A stretch of 64,000 bases of DNA, taken from JAFCUW01 sp049897565 (GTDB lineage: Bacteria; Pseudomonadota; Gammaproteobacteria; Burkholderiales; Burkholderiaceae_D). Below are positions 9,288-18,158 of the stretch, piece after piece (position 1 is the first letter of the stretch; each line of letters opens with the position of its first letter). The stretch covers positions 29,249 through 93,248 of the forward strand of contig NZ_JAFCWM010000020.1 of NCBI RefSeq assembly GCF_049897565.1, given 5' to 3'. The notes below the pieces were generated by a model. It worked only from the letters and a program-made list of their open reading frames with translations. It ran no database searches and was not told the origin of the DNA. Both the position numbers and the translations under genes were made by a program.

Positions 9288-9321
9288 AAAACGGGGTCAG
9301 ACCTAGGTCTGACCCCGTTTT
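9288..9321. repeat. GTCAGACC-family perfect palindrome
   Basis: A perfect 34-bp palindrome with half-site AAAACGGGGTCAGACCT. It lies between the end of phaR and the beginning of rimO, both on the minus strand. The GC-rich core flanked by A and T runs on both strands is the shape of a bidirectional intrinsic terminator, so it could end phaC-phaR transcripts. Confidence 0.92.
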
Positions 9322-9343
9322 GCCACCCCGGTGTAGCTGCGGG

Positions 9344-9895
9344 TTACTTCTTTTCGACGGGCGGGAACGGGAAGGCGCCGAAGATGCTCTTGCTTTGCGC
9401 TTGCATCTGCTCCTGCATCTGCACGAACAGGTTCTTGCTCTGGTCGACGTAGTTGTTCATCATGCCTTGCATCATCGGGCCTTGGACGTTCATGAACTGG
9501 GTCCACATTTCAGGGCTGAACGGCTTGCCTTCGAAGCCGCCGGCCTGGCCGGTGGTGAACTTGGCCTGGATGTCAGTAAACGCCTGGACGTTTTTCTCGA
9601 GATAGGAACCCATCATGCCCTGCATGGCGTGGCCGTAGTAACGGATGATTTGCGACAGCACCACGCTGGAGAACATCGGCGCGCCATTGGCCTCTTCTTC
9701 CAGGATGATCTGCAGCAGGATGCTGCGCGTGAGGTCCTCGCTCGATTTGGCGTCGACCACGGTGAACTCGTCCGCATCGAGTACCAATTGCTTTACGTCT
9801 GTCAGCGTGATGTACGAGCTGGTCTGCGTGTCGTACAGCCGACGGTTAGGGTATTTCTTGATCAGGCGTTCGGTACTTTTTTTCGCACTACTCAT
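9344..9895 (-). CDS. phaR: polyhydroxyalkanoate synthesis repressor PhaR
   Basis: DNA- and PHA-granule-binding repressor that controls phasin genes. 183 residues; residues of about 8-65 form the PHB/PHA accumulation regulator DNA-binding domain (RLIKKYPNRRLYDTQTSSYI), followed by PHB-binding segments of about 70-110 and a Met/Gln-rich tail (MMNNYVDQSKNLF, MQEQMQAQSK). ATG 9895 is preferred; the frame extends to a GTG four codons upstream. It is the downstream neighbour of phaC, 185 bp away on the same strand. No phasin gene (phaP), phaA or phaB is in the window. Confidence 0.95.
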   Translation of the reverse strand: MSSAKKSTERLIKKYPNRRLYDTQTSSYITLTDVKQLVLDADEFTVVDAKSSEDLTRSILLQIILEEEANGAPMFSSVVLSQIIRYYGHAMQGMMGSYLEKNVQAFTDIQAKFTTGQAGGFEGKPFSPEMWTQFMNVQGPMMQGMMNNYVDQSKNLFVQMQEQMQAQSKSIFGAFPFPPVEKK

Positions 9896-10080
9896 CTCGA
9901 GTTCCACTTATTGCGCCGCAGCGCTTGCTTTGAAAAAGCGGGCGTCGCCCGCTCCTGGCAGCCTGCTTCATCCATCGCAGGTTCATGTATTCATCAAAAT
10001 ACCATGTTGCGCGCGCAGACGCAGCATTTATTGCAGCGCAACTACTCGTAAATACAGAGCAACGAGCATTGCCATTCACA

Positions 10081-11820
10081 TCACGCCTGTTCGGCCCTGA
10101 CTTTGACGTACCGGCCGGGCGCGGCTTCGATCGGCGCGTACTGCTTGTTGCCAAGTTTTGCAGGCGGCTTCACATTCTTGCCGCCGTGCTCGGCCAGGAA
10201 GGCGGCCCAGGCCGACCACCAGCTGCCCTTGAGCTCGGTGGCCCCGGCCAGCCAGGCGTCCGGATCGGCCGCCGCGCCTTTGCCGTTCGGCTTGGCCTTG
10301 GCGATCCAGTGGCTGCGCTTGCCTTTGGCGTGCGGGTTGATGACGCCGGCAATGTGGCCGGATGCGCCCAGCACGAAGCGGTTGTTGTTCGGCTTGCCGG
10401 GATTGAGCAAGCCCATCGACTTGAACGCGGCAGTCCACGGCACGATGTGGTCGTCGCGCGAACCGTAGATGAAGGTCGGCGCGTCGATGGCGCCAAGATC
10501 GACCTTCACGCCGGCGGTGGCGACCTTGCCCGGCATGCGCAGGTTGTTCTCGAGATACATCTGGCGCAGGTAGAAGGTGAACATGGGGCCCGGCAAATTG
10601 GTGCTGTCGGCGTTCCAGTACAGCAGGTCGAATGCCGCCGGGTTCTTGCCCTTGAGGTAGTTCGACTGCACGTAGTTCCACACCAGGTCGTTTGGCCGTA
10701 ACGATGAAAACGTCGTCGCCAGGTCCTTGCCCGGCAGCAGGCCGCCATTGGCCAGGCTCTTCTCCCGCTTGGCGACCTGGTTCTCGTCGATGAAGACGTC
10801 GAGCACGCCGGTGTCTTCGTAGTCGAGCAAGGTCGTCAGCAGCGTCAGGCTGGCGGCCGGCTGCTCGCCGCGCGCGGCCAGCACCGCCAGCGCCGAGCTG
10901 GCAATAGTGCCGCCGACGCAAAATCCGAAGACGCTGACCTTGGCGCTGCCGGAAATGGCGCGCGATACATTGATCGCCTGAATGGCGCCCATTTCGACGT
11001 AGTCGTCCCACGTGACGTTCTCGAGTTCCTTGCCGGGATTGCGCCACGACACCAGGAACACCGAATTGCCCTGCTCCACCGCGTAGCGCACCACCGAATT
11101 TTCCGGCTGCAGGTCGAGGATGTAGAACTTGTTGATACAAGGGGGAATCATCACCAGCGGCACCGCATGCACGGTCGCCGTCGACGGTGCGTACTGAATC
11201 AGCTGGAACAGTGCGTTCTCGAAGACGACCTGGCCGGGCGTGGTGGCCACGTTGCGGCCGACCTCGAAAGCGGACTCGTCGGACTGCGAGATGCGGCCCT
11301 TCTGCAAATCGGCCAGCATGTTGGTCAAGCCCTTGGTCAGGCTCTCGCCCTTGGACTCGATCAGGTGCTGCTGCGCTTCCGGATTGGTGGCGAGGAAGTT
11401 GGCCGGCGACATTGCGTCGACCATCTGCTGCACGGCGAAGCGGATCTTCTGCTTGTCGCGCGGGGTCGCTTCGACCGCTTCGGCCATCTCCAGCAGGAAG
11501 CGCGAGTTCAGCAGGTAGGACGCGGCGCTGTAGGCCGACAAAGGATTGGCCTGCCACTCGGGGGCGGCAAAGCGGCGGTCATTTAGCTCCGGCGTTTTCA
11601 TCATGACCATGTCCTGCCATAATGCAGCGGCCTTTTGCAGGTAGTCGGTCTTGATGGCGTCCAGCGCGGCCGGGTTGATGTGGGCGCCGACGTCCTTCAG
11701 GATGCCGGCCAGCGGATTGATGTCCGGCTCGGGAAGCTTCATCCAGGATTGCCAGGTGGCGGGATCGGCAAACTGGCTCATCCAGTTGCTGGTCATGGCT
11801 TGCGGATCGGGCATATTCAT
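10081..11820 (-). CDS. phaC: class I poly(3-hydroxyalkanoate) synthase PhaC
   Basis: Polymerises (R)-3-hydroxyacyl-CoA into storage polyester on granules. 579 residues, the normal size for a single-subunit class I synthase. The lipase-like box is FGFCVGG with catalytic Cys301; the other triad members are Asp457 (SRDDHIVPW) and His489 (ASGHIAGVINP). The N-terminal domain (FADPATWQSWMKLPEPDINP, ENALFQLIQYAP) and the end (KGSWWSAWAAFLAEHGG) are typical. The start is ATG 11820, with another ATG two codons in. It is followed by phaR and is divergent from a small membrane-protein gene 45 bp away. Confidence 0.97.
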   Translation of the reverse strand: MNMPDPQAMTSNWMSQFADPATWQSWMKLPEPDINPLAGILKDVGAHINPAALDAIKTDYLQKAAALWQDMVMMKTPELNDRRFAAPEWQANPLSAYSAASYLLNSRFLLEMAEAVEATPRDKQKIRFAVQQMVDAMSPANFLATNPEAQQHLIESKGESLTKGLTNMLADLQKGRISQSDESAFEVGRNVATTPGQVVFENALFQLIQYAPSTATVHAVPLVMIPPCINKFYILDLQPENSVVRYAVEQGNSVFLVSWRNPGKELENVTWDDYVEMGAIQAINVSRAISGSAKVSVFGFCVGGTIASSALAVLAARGEQPAASLTLLTTLLDYEDTGVLDVFIDENQVAKREKSLANGGLLPGKDLATTFSSLRPNDLVWNYVQSNYLKGKNPAAFDLLYWNADSTNLPGPMFTFYLRQMYLENNLRMPGKVATAGVKVDLGAIDAPTFIYGSRDDHIVPWTAAFKSMGLLNPGKPNNNRFVLGASGHIAGVINPHAKGKRSHWIAKAKPNGKGAAADPDAWLAGATELKGSWWSAWAAFLAEHGGKNVKPPAKLGNKQYAPIEAAPGRYVKVRAEQA

Positions 11821-11865
11821 GGTTCGTCCAATGTTTACAATGTCAATTTCTACCGAAGGAAATGT

Positions 11866-12129
11866 ATGTGGATTGTCGCCGTTGCTTGGATCTATGTGGT
11901 CGGTCTGATGGCTCTGACCGAAACTTCGGTGGTCGCCGGAATTATGACCTTTTTGTTCTACTGTGTGTTGCCATTATCTATACTGTACTACCTGTCAGGA
12001 TCGAAGGCCAGACGGTTGCGAAACGAGGCGGCCATGCGCGAGCGCATGCGCCAGATGGCGGCGGCCGAGGCGGAGGGGTCAACCCCTGGTGCAGATACGC
12101 CAACGCAGCCGGGACCCGAGCCCAAGTAG
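11866..12129 (+). CDS. small membrane protein, 87 aa
   Basis: Unrecognised. Two predicted helices (WIVAVAWIYVVGLMAL and AGIMTFLFYCVLPLSILYYL) precede a positively charged, then alanine- and proline-rich tail (SKARRLRNEAAMRERMRQMAAAEAEG). GAAGGA five bases before ATG 11866 supports the start. It is divergent from phaC, so the 45-bp gap must hold both ribosome sites and any promoter would overlap a coding region. A link to PHA metabolism is only positional. Confidence 0.65.
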   Translation: MWIVAVAWIYVVGLMALTETSVVAGIMTFLFYCVLPLSILYYLSGSKARRLRNEAAMRERMRQMAAAEAEGSTPGADTPTQPGPEPK

Positions 12130-12150
12130 AAACCGGGAGTCGCCGACCCG

Positions 12151-12942
12151 TCACAGTTCGTTGAGCCACACCATGCTGGCGAGCCGGCCGGTGACGCCGT
12201 CGCGTCGGTAGGAATAGAACAGGTCGCGCGAAGTCGCGGTGCAGTAGTTGCCACCCCACACACGCGTGACGCCATCGCGCGCCAGCAGCATGCGCGCCAG
12301 CGCGTTCATGTCGGCCAGATACTTTCCGGCATGCCCTTCGAACGGCTGAAACGCCGCCCTCACCTGCGCCGCTTCATCATCGCCTGGCGCCGCGGACAGG
12401 AAACTGTCGAGCACATCGGCGCCCACTTCAAACTGCGACGGCCCGATCGCAGGCCCCAGCCAGGCAGTAATCTCGCCGGCGCCGGCGGCGCGCATCGCGG
12501 CCACCGTTTCACCGAGCACGCCGGCGGCCAACCCACGCCAGCCGGCATGCGCGGCGCCAACGACCGTGCCGGCCAGGTCGGCAAACAGCACCGGCAGGCA
12601 ATCGGCGGTCATCACGGCGCACACGACGCCAGGCGCGGTGGCAATGCTGGCGTCGCCCACGCGCACCGGCTGGCCCGGCTGCACGCTGGCAGCGTCGACC
12701 ACGGCGACGCCGTGCACCTGCGAAATCCACGCAGGCGGGCCGGGCAGTTCGGCCGCCACCAACGCGCGGTTGCGCCGAACCGTGTCCGGGTCGTCGCCGA
12801 CATGCATGCCCAGATTGAGGCCGCCGCCGCCGGCGCCGTCGTCATACGGGCCGCAGCTGTTGCCGCGCTGGCGCGTGGTGGCCAGCGCACCGACATTGGC
12901 CGGCGCGTCCGGCCACTCCGGTCGGATCAGTCCGGCGTCCAT
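12151..12942 (-). CDS. pgeF: peptidoglycan editing factor PgeF (YfiH/laccase-domain)
   Basis: Multicopper polyphenol oxidoreductase (YfiH) family, 263 residues; characterised members remove serine-containing muropeptide precursors and thus guard peptidoglycan stem composition. Hallmarks are LNLGMHVGDDPDTVRRNR, the metal-site motifs QVHGVAVV, ADCLPVLFAD and AHAGWRGLAAG, then WLGPAIGPSQFEVG and NYCTATSRDLFYSYRRDG. ATG 12942 overlaps the 3' end of rluD by 16 bp, indicating translational coupling, and rluD-pgeF is a widely conserved pair. Confidence 0.93.
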   Translation of the reverse strand: MDAGLIRPEWPDAPANVGALATTRQRGNSCGPYDDGAGGGGLNLGMHVGDDPDTVRRNRALVAAELPGPPAWISQVHGVAVVDAASVQPGQPVRVGDASIATAPGVVCAVMTADCLPVLFADLAGTVVGAAHAGWRGLAAGVLGETVAAMRAAGAGEITAWLGPAIGPSQFEVGADVLDSFLSAAPGDDEAAQVRAAFQPFEGHAGKYLADMNALARMLLARDGVTRVWGGNYCTATSRDLFYSYRRDGVTGRLASMVWLNEL

Positions 12943-13979
12943 GTCACCAGGTCGGGCTCGGGGATGCCGGCCTTTTCGATCAGTTCGGCGAAATCGTCGG
13001 CCAGCGGCACGATCCATTCGCACTCCTCGCCGGTGGCCGGATGGACCAGGCCGAGCCGGCGCGCCTGCAGCGCCTGGCGCGGGAACACCGGCACCAGGTG
13101 CTGCTTGCCGTACACCGAGTCGCCGACCAGCGCGAAGCCGAGGTGCTGCATGTGCACGCGGATCTGGTGGGTGCGGCCAGTTTCGAGCTGGCACTGCACC
13201 AGGCTGACCGGGCGGCGGTCGAGCAGGCCGCTGCCGATCAGCTGGAAGTGCGTGATGGCCGGCTTGGCCGAGAAACTGCTCGACACCGCCATCTTGACGC
13301 GGTCCTTCGGGTGGCGCCCCATCGGCGCGTCGATGGTGCCGCTGATGCGCGGCGTGCCCCACACGAGCGCGAAATACTCGCGCTTGACGCTGCGCGCGGC
13401 CAGCTGGCGCACCAGGTCGGTCTGCGCAGCCAGCGTCTTGCCGACCACCATCAGGCCGCTCGTATCCTTGTCGAGGCGGTGGACGATGCCGGCGCGCGGC
13501 ACGCCGGCCAGCTGCGGCGCATGAAACAGCAGGCCGTTGAGCAAGGTGCCCGACCAGTTGCCGGCGCCAGGATGGACGACCAGCCCGGCCGGCTTGTTGA
13601 TAACGAGGATGTGTTCGTCTTCGAAGACGATGTTGAGTTCAATTTGTTCCGGCGTATAGGCGGCGTCTTCCGGCGCGCTCTGCGGTGTGATGACTACCGT
13701 TTCGTCGCCATACGCGGTATCCTTGCCGCGCGCCGGCTTGCCGTCGACCATGACGTGGCCGGCATCGAACCACAGTTGCAAGCGGCTGCGCGAAAATTGC
13801 GGCACCAGGCCGGCGATGACCTTGTCGAGGCGGTGGCCGCACGCTTCCGGGGTCAGTTCGAGGGTAATCGGCGACAGGTCGATGCCTGGCTCGAGGGACG
13901 CGAAGTCGGCGTCGATCTCGTCTTCAACATCAGGGTCTAAAGGTAAATCCGCCGAATTCGGCGTTGGAGTTAATATCAC
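12927..13979 (-). CDS. rluD: 23S rRNA pseudouridine(1911/1915/1917) synthase RluD
   Basis: Makes pseudouridines in helix 69 of 23S rRNA. 350 residues: an N-terminal S4 domain (CGHRLDKVIAGLVPQFSRSRLQLW) and the RluA-type catalytic domain with HRLDKDTSGLMV, whose Asp is the nucleophile, and the GRTHQIRVHMQHLGF motif. The start is GTG 13979; the acidic N-terminal extension is longer than in E. coli RluD. It is divergent from bamD, and rluD-bamD divergence is conserved in proteobacteria. Confidence 0.94.
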   Translation of the reverse strand: MILTPTPNSADLPLDPDVEDEIDADFASLEPGIDLSPITLELTPEACGHRLDKVIAGLVPQFSRSRLQLWFDAGHVMVDGKPARGKDTAYGDETVVITPQSAPEDAAYTPEQIELNIVFEDEHILVINKPAGLVVHPGAGNWSGTLLNGLLFHAPQLAGVPRAGIVHRLDKDTSGLMVVGKTLAAQTDLVRQLAARSVKREYFALVWGTPRISGTIDAPMGRHPKDRVKMAVSSSFSAKPAITHFQLIGSGLLDRRPVSLVQCQLETGRTHQIRVHMQHLGFALVGDSVYGKQHLVPVFPRQALQARRLGLVHPATGEECEWIVPLADDFAELIEKAGIPEPDLVTWTPD

Positions 13980-13994
13980 AGCAGTCCCATCGGC

Positions 13995-14000
13995 TATAAT
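13995..14000 (+). promoter_or_regulatory. putative -10 box of bamD
   Basis: A perfect TATAAT 45 bases before the bamD ATG, in the 65-bp gap to the divergent rluD. No good -35 match at 16-18 bases. Confidence 0.45.
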
Positions 14001-14044
14001 CAGCCTTTCGTTGAATCTCGGTAAATACTCTCTTGCAAAAAGTC

Positions 14045-14854
14045 ATGCAAAAAAAATTATCTCTGTTTGTTGCTTCGTTCGCACTGCTTAGTTTGTCAGC
14101 TTGCGGCTTACTGCCGGAAAAAACCGACGAGACCAAAAATTGGTCGGTAACGAAATTATACGCTGAGGCGCGCGAGGAAATGGCGGGCGGCCACTACGAG
14201 GCTGCCGTCAAGCTGTTCGAGCGGCTCGAGTCGAGCTATCCGTTCGGCACCTACGCGACCCAGGCGCAGATGGAAATTGCTTACGCCCATTACAAGTCGC
14301 AAGACCAGGCACAGGCGCTGGCGGCGGTGGAGCGCTTCATCAAGCTGCACCCGAACCATCCGGCGGCCGACTACATGTACTACCTGCGCGGCCTGATTAC
14401 GTTCAACGACCAGATCGGTTTCATCTCGGCGATTTATTCGCAGGATCCGACCGAGCGCGATCCGAAGGCGACGCGTGAATCGTTCGCCGCGTTCAAGGCG
14501 CTGGTCGACAAGTTCCCGAACAGCAAATACGCGCCGGACGCGATCGCGCGCATGAGCTATCTGGTCAATGCGATGGCGCAGTATGAAGTGCACGTGGCCA
14601 ATTACTACTTCCGCCGCGGCGCCTACCTGGCCGCGCTGAACCGGGCGCAGGGCGCGGTGGCCGATTTCACCGACGCGCCTGCGCGCGAAGAGGCGCTGTT
14701 CCTGATGGTGCGCGCGTATGACAAGCTCGACATGCCTGATCTGCGCGACGATGCGCGCCGCGTGTTCCTGAAGAACTACCCGAACAGCCGCTTCCTGAAC
14801 CCGAATGCGAAGCATCAGGCGTGGTGGAATTTCTGGGCGAAGAAGGCGGATTAA
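14045..14854 (+). CDS. bamD: outer-membrane assembly lipoprotein BamD
   Basis: Essential lipoprotein of the BAM complex that folds outer-membrane proteins; it contacts BamA from the periplasmic side. 269 residues with lipoprotein signal (SLFVASFALLSLSACG, lipidated Cys about residue 19) and TPR-like repeats carrying the family blocks LYAEAREEMAGGHYEAAVKLFERLESSYPFG, AYAHYKSQDQAQALAAVERFIKLHP and FPNSKYAPDA. ATG 14045 is chosen; a TTG four codons upstream is in frame. A 9-bp hairpin follows the stop. Confidence 0.96.
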   Translation: MQKKLSLFVASFALLSLSACGLLPEKTDETKNWSVTKLYAEAREEMAGGHYEAAVKLFERLESSYPFGTYATQAQMEIAYAHYKSQDQAQALAAVERFIKLHPNHPAADYMYYLRGLITFNDQIGFISAIYSQDPTERDPKATRESFAAFKALVDKFPNSKYAPDAIARMSYLVNAMAQYEVHVANYYFRRGAYLAALNRAQGAVADFTDAPAREEALFLMVRAYDKLDMPDLRDDARRVFLKNYPNSRFLNPNAKHQAWWNFWAKKAD

Positions 14855-14858
14855 GCAC

Positions 14859-14887
14859 ACGTCATCCTCGCGCAGCGGGGATGACGT
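14859..14887. terminator. hairpin between bamD and yaaA
   Basis: Perfect 9-bp stem ACGTCATCC/GGATGACGT with an 11-base loop just after the bamD stop, followed by a short TTTT. It separates two convergent genes and may serve both. Confidence 0.55.
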
Positions 14888-14918
14888 GAAGTTTTATGTC
14901 GCAGGCTGGGCGACTAGC

Positions 14919-15683
14919 TCAGAGCTTGCGGCGGAATACCCAGTCGCTGTCGGTCGAATCGCGCTTGCTGAACGCGTACCCGTCAACCTTGAAGCGCTTC
15001 AGCTTCTGCGCGTCCACGATCCCCTTCTCCGCCGCGTAGCGCGCCATCATCCCGCGCGCCCGCTTCGCATAGAACGAAATAATCTTGTACTTGCCATCTT
15101 TCCAGTCTTCGAACACCGGGTTCACCACCGGCACCGGCAACAGCTTCGGCCTGACCGACTTGAAGTACTCTTCGGACGCCAGGTTGACCAGCGTTTCGGC
15201 GCCGTTCGCGGCGATCGCCTCGTTGAGCCGCTCCGTCACGCTGTCGCCCCAGAAACTGTACAGGTCCTTGGCGCCTGCGGTCGGCAAGCGCGTGCCCATC
15301 TCCAGCCGGTGCGGATGGATCAGGTCGAACGGGCGCAGCACGCCATACAGTCCGGACAGGATGCGCATGTGCGTCTGGGCAAAGGCCAGCGCCTTCGGCT
15401 TGAGCGTGCGGGCGTCGAAGCCATGGTAGACGTCGCCATTGAAGGCCATGATCGCCTGGCGCGCATCCTTCGGCTCCGGCGACCAGGTCGCGTAGCGCGC
15501 CACGTTGAGCATGGCCAGCGGATCGGACAGCTTCATCAGGTCGGCGATCTGGCCCGGCGAATAGCCGCGCAGCACGTCGATCAGCGCGCCGGAACGCTCC
15601 AGCATGTCGGGGGTGGTGGTCAGTTTGGTGGTGGGGCGGCTTTCAAAGTCGAGGGATTTTGCAGGCGACAAGACAATCAGCAT
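14919..15683 (-). CDS. yaaA: peroxide stress protein YaaA (DUF328)
   Basis: Cytosolic YaaA-family protein of 254 residues; in E. coli it is induced by OxyR and lowers free intracellular iron during peroxide stress. Diagnostic blocks are LIVLSPAKSLDFE at the N-terminus, AIMAFNGDVYHGFDA, ILSGLYGVLRPFDLI, YSFWGDSVTERLN, NLASEEYFKSV and the end FKVDGYAFSKRDSTDSDWVF. It is convergent with bamD. No OxyR site was recognised upstream. Confidence 0.93.
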   Translation of the reverse strand: MLIVLSPAKSLDFESRPTTKLTTTPDMLERSGALIDVLRGYSPGQIADLMKLSDPLAMLNVARYATWSPEPKDARQAIMAFNGDVYHGFDARTLKPKALAFAQTHMRILSGLYGVLRPFDLIHPHRLEMGTRLPTAGAKDLYSFWGDSVTERLNEAIAANGAETLVNLASEEYFKSVRPKLLPVPVVNPVFEDWKDGKYKIISFYAKRARGMMARYAAEKGIVDAQKLKRFKVDGYAFSKRDSTDSDWVFRRKL

Positions 15684-15721
15684 AAGATTCGATCAATATC
15701 CAACAAATTAGAATTGCCGAC

Positions 15722-16177
15722 ATGATACCCGTACCAGCCGAACGCATCGTCATCGATACCAATGTCTGCCTCGACCTGCTGGTGTTTAACGACCCGCGCT
15801 GGGCCAGCCTGCTCGCCGCGCTCGAGAGCGGCGCCGTCGAGGCCGTGACGCGCGCCGATTGCCGCGACGAATACAACATCGTTCTGCACTACTCCCACCT
15901 GCCGCTCGACGACGACAGCCGGCCCGTGGCCGCCGCCCGCTTCGACGCGCTGGTCAAGGTGGTGGCGCCGGCTGCCAGCCCGGTGCGCCTGCCGTTGTGC
16001 ACTGACCGCGACGACCAGAAATTTCTCGAGGTAGCGCGCGACAGCCAGGCCGCCGTGCTCATCACCAAGGACAAGGCGCTGCTGAAGCTGGCGCGCAAGA
16101 CCGTCCAGGCCGGTTTGTTTCGCATCATGCTGCCCGAGGCATGGGTCAAGGCGCAGGCCGGCGCTGCGCTAGAATAG
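15722..16177 (+). CDS. PIN-domain protein (putative toxin family)
   Basis: 151-residue PIN-like nuclease related to the COG1569/PIN_3 group of putative toxins. Acidic metal-site residues are visible: the first Asp in IVIDTNVCLDLLVF, then DCRDEYN and the DRDDQKFLEVA block, followed by AVLITKDKALLKLARK. No antitoxin-like small gene is adjacent: yaaA diverges on one side and an aminotransferase follows on the other. A free-standing RNase or other PIN role is as likely as a toxin. Confidence 0.82.
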   Translation: MIPVPAERIVIDTNVCLDLLVFNDPRWASLLAALESGAVEAVTRADCRDEYNIVLHYSHLPLDDDSRPVAAARFDALVKVVAPAASPVRLPLCTDRDDQKFLEVARDSQAAVLITKDKALLKLARKTVQAGLFRIMLPEAWVKAQAGAALE

Positions 16178-16205
16178 CCGTATCGACACTACGCATTCGC
16201 CCATC

Positions 16206-17363
16206 ATGACGACACCCGTTCTTCGCACCAAACTGCCGGCGGTCGGCACCACGATCTTCACCCGGATGTCGGCGCTGGCCAACGAGCACGGCGCGGTCAA
16301 CCTGGGCCAGGGCTTTCCCGATTTTGAATGCGACCCGGCGCTGCCCGGCATGGTGGCAGACGCCATGCGCGCCGGCCATAACCAGTATCCGGCGATGGCC
16401 GGCGTGCCGCAGCTGCGCGAGGCAATTTCCAGCAAGATCAGCGCGCTGTATGGGCGCAGCTACGATGCGGCCAGCGAAGTCACGGTGACGGCCGGCGCCA
16501 CCCAGGCAATCACCACCGCGATCCTGTGCTGCGTGCATCCTGGCGACGAGGTGATCGTCATCGAGCCAGCGTACGACGCCTACGCGCCGGCCATCGAGCT
16601 GGCCGGCGGCGTCATGGTGCCGGTGTCGATGCAGGTCGGCGAGGACGGCTACAGCATCCCGTGGGACAAGGTTGCGGCCGCTGCCGGCCCGCGCACGCGG
16701 CTCATCGTCATCAACTCGCCGCACAACCCGACTGGGTCCGTGCTGCGGCGCGCCGACATCGACACCCTGGCCGCGATCGTGCGCGGCACCGACATTTTGC
16801 TGCTGTCGGACGAAGTCTACGAGCACATGGTGTACGACGGCGCGGTGCATGAGTCCGTGTGCCGCTATCCGGAACTGGCCGAGCGCGCCTTCGTCGTGTC
16901 GAGCTTCGGCAAGACGTATCACGTCACCGGCTGGAAGATCGGCTACGTGGCGGCGCCGGCAGCGCTGATGGCCGAGTTCCGCAAGGTGCACCAGTATTAC
17001 GTCTTCACGGTGAACACGCCGATGCAGCACGGCATCGCCAAGTATATGTCCGATCCGGCGCCCTACCTCGAGCTGGCCGCGTTTTACCAGCGCAAGCGCG
17101 ACCTGTTCCGCGACGGCCTCCAGGGCAGCCGCTTTACCTTGCTGCCGGCTGACGGCACCTACTTCCAGTGCGTCAGATACGACGCCATCTCGTCGATGCC
17201 GGAAGCGGACTTTGCCGAATGGCTGACGCGCGACGTGAAGGTCGCCGCGATTCCCGTATCCGCGTTCTATAGCCAGGCGACGGAATCGGGCATCGTGCGG
17301 TTCTGCTTTGCGAAAAAAGACGAGACCTTGCGGCTCGCGCTGGAGCGGCTGGCCGAGCTGTAA
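16206..17363 (+). CDS. methionine aminotransferase (YbdL-like class I aminotransferase)
   Basis: PLP-dependent fold-type I aminotransferase of 385 residues, closest in feel to YbdL, which transaminates methionine and aromatic amino acids (methionine salvage). Motifs are VNLGQGFPDFE, QYPAMAGVPQLREAI, the NSPHNPTGSV loop, LLSDEVYEHMVYDG and the Schiff-base lysine in SSFGKTYHVTGWKIGY. The end is GIVRFCFAKKDETLRLALERLAEL. A TAGAAT -10 candidate lies at 16170-16175. A diverged copy of its 3' end lies at 18.6-18.8 kb. Confidence 0.9.
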   Translation: MTTPVLRTKLPAVGTTIFTRMSALANEHGAVNLGQGFPDFECDPALPGMVADAMRAGHNQYPAMAGVPQLREAISSKISALYGRSYDAASEVTVTAGATQAITTAILCCVHPGDEVIVIEPAYDAYAPAIELAGGVMVPVSMQVGEDGYSIPWDKVAAAAGPRTRLIVINSPHNPTGSVLRRADIDTLAAIVRGTDILLLSDEVYEHMVYDGAVHESVCRYPELAERAFVVSSFGKTYHVTGWKIGYVAAPAALMAEFRKVHQYYVFTVNTPMQHGIAKYMSDPAPYLELAAFYQRKRDLFRDGLQGSRFTLLPADGTYFQCVRYDAISSMPEADFAEWLTRDVKVAAIPVSAFYSQATESGIVRFCFAKKDETLRLALERLAEL

Positions 17364-17380
17364 AACGCCGGTCTGCCGGG

Positions 17381-17827
17381 CTAGCCTAACAACAGCAGGC
17401 CGACAATGTAGGCGCCGAGCGCGAGCGTGATGCCGACCAGCGGCACGCGGAACCAGTAGCGCCAGGCCAGAACTGCATACGCGACGAGCAAGGCGGCGCC
17501 GAGCAGCGCGAAATAGGAGCCGTGGGCCAGCAAGGCCGAGTGTGCCAGCGCCAGTTGCAGGTACACCAGGCCGAACAGCATCGCGCCCAAGCTGTGACTG
17601 GCGTTAAAGCCCGTCCAGGCCCGCCACATGCTCGTATCGGCCGAGATGCGCGGCGCCCCCGACTGCATCGCCACGTTGACCGCGGGGTCGCGGCAGTGAA
17701 ATTTGCGCGAGAAAAACGTGTAGGCCAGGTGGACCGAGCCCATCAGTTAAACGATTGCGGCGCTGACTGCGATGAGAGTTGCTCCCATGCGTGGCCCATT
17801 ACCGAGCCATACGAGCGTTGTCGCCAT
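17381..17827 (-). pseudogene. small membrane protein with an in-frame stop
   Basis: From ATG 17827 the frame reads MATTLVWLGNGPRMGATLIA, runs on for six more codons and hits TAA at 17747-17749, then continues in the same frame through the ATG at 17743 as a 120-residue multi-helix protein (GSVHLAYTFFSRKFHCRDP, LGAMLFGLVYLQLALAHSALL, FALLGAALLVAYAVLAWRYW, VGITLALGAYIVGLLLLG). The upstream part looks like the missing first helix, so the gene is probably inactivated by a nonsense change, unless translation restarts at 17743. The family is not recognised with certainty. It is in tandem with the interrupted membrane gene upstream. Confidence 0.6.
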
Positions 17828-18150
17828 GATGTTTTCTTTCGATTGGTGAGGTTCGGGAGATCCTAAATCGGCACATCCTTATGACGCACTGACGATCAGG
17901 CTGCTCAATAGCATGAGGATCACGACCGGAGACCACAGCGACCGCTCGGGTCGACTCGGAGAGTTCAGGTTTAATACGGTACCGATCGCGCAATAACCGA
18001 TAACGCCCCACACCATCCAATGCGAAGATTCTCGAATGGATTTGAACGCTATTCCCGCGCGTGCCAAAACGATCGCTGCAAAAGCGATGAGCAGGATCGC
18101 GGAGAAGATCGATACGATGCGGATCGGGCGTGGAAGCTTTCCAGGATATT

Positions 18151-18158
18151 TACCGCCA
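18151..18158. repeat. left 8-bp target-site duplication
   Basis: TACCGCCA, identical to 18405-18412 on the other side of the inserted element. Confidence 0.9.

Noticed and set aside
15722..16177. Toxin-antitoxin pair around the PIN protein
   Set aside because: No small antitoxin gene on either side; yaaA diverges and a full aminotransferase follows.
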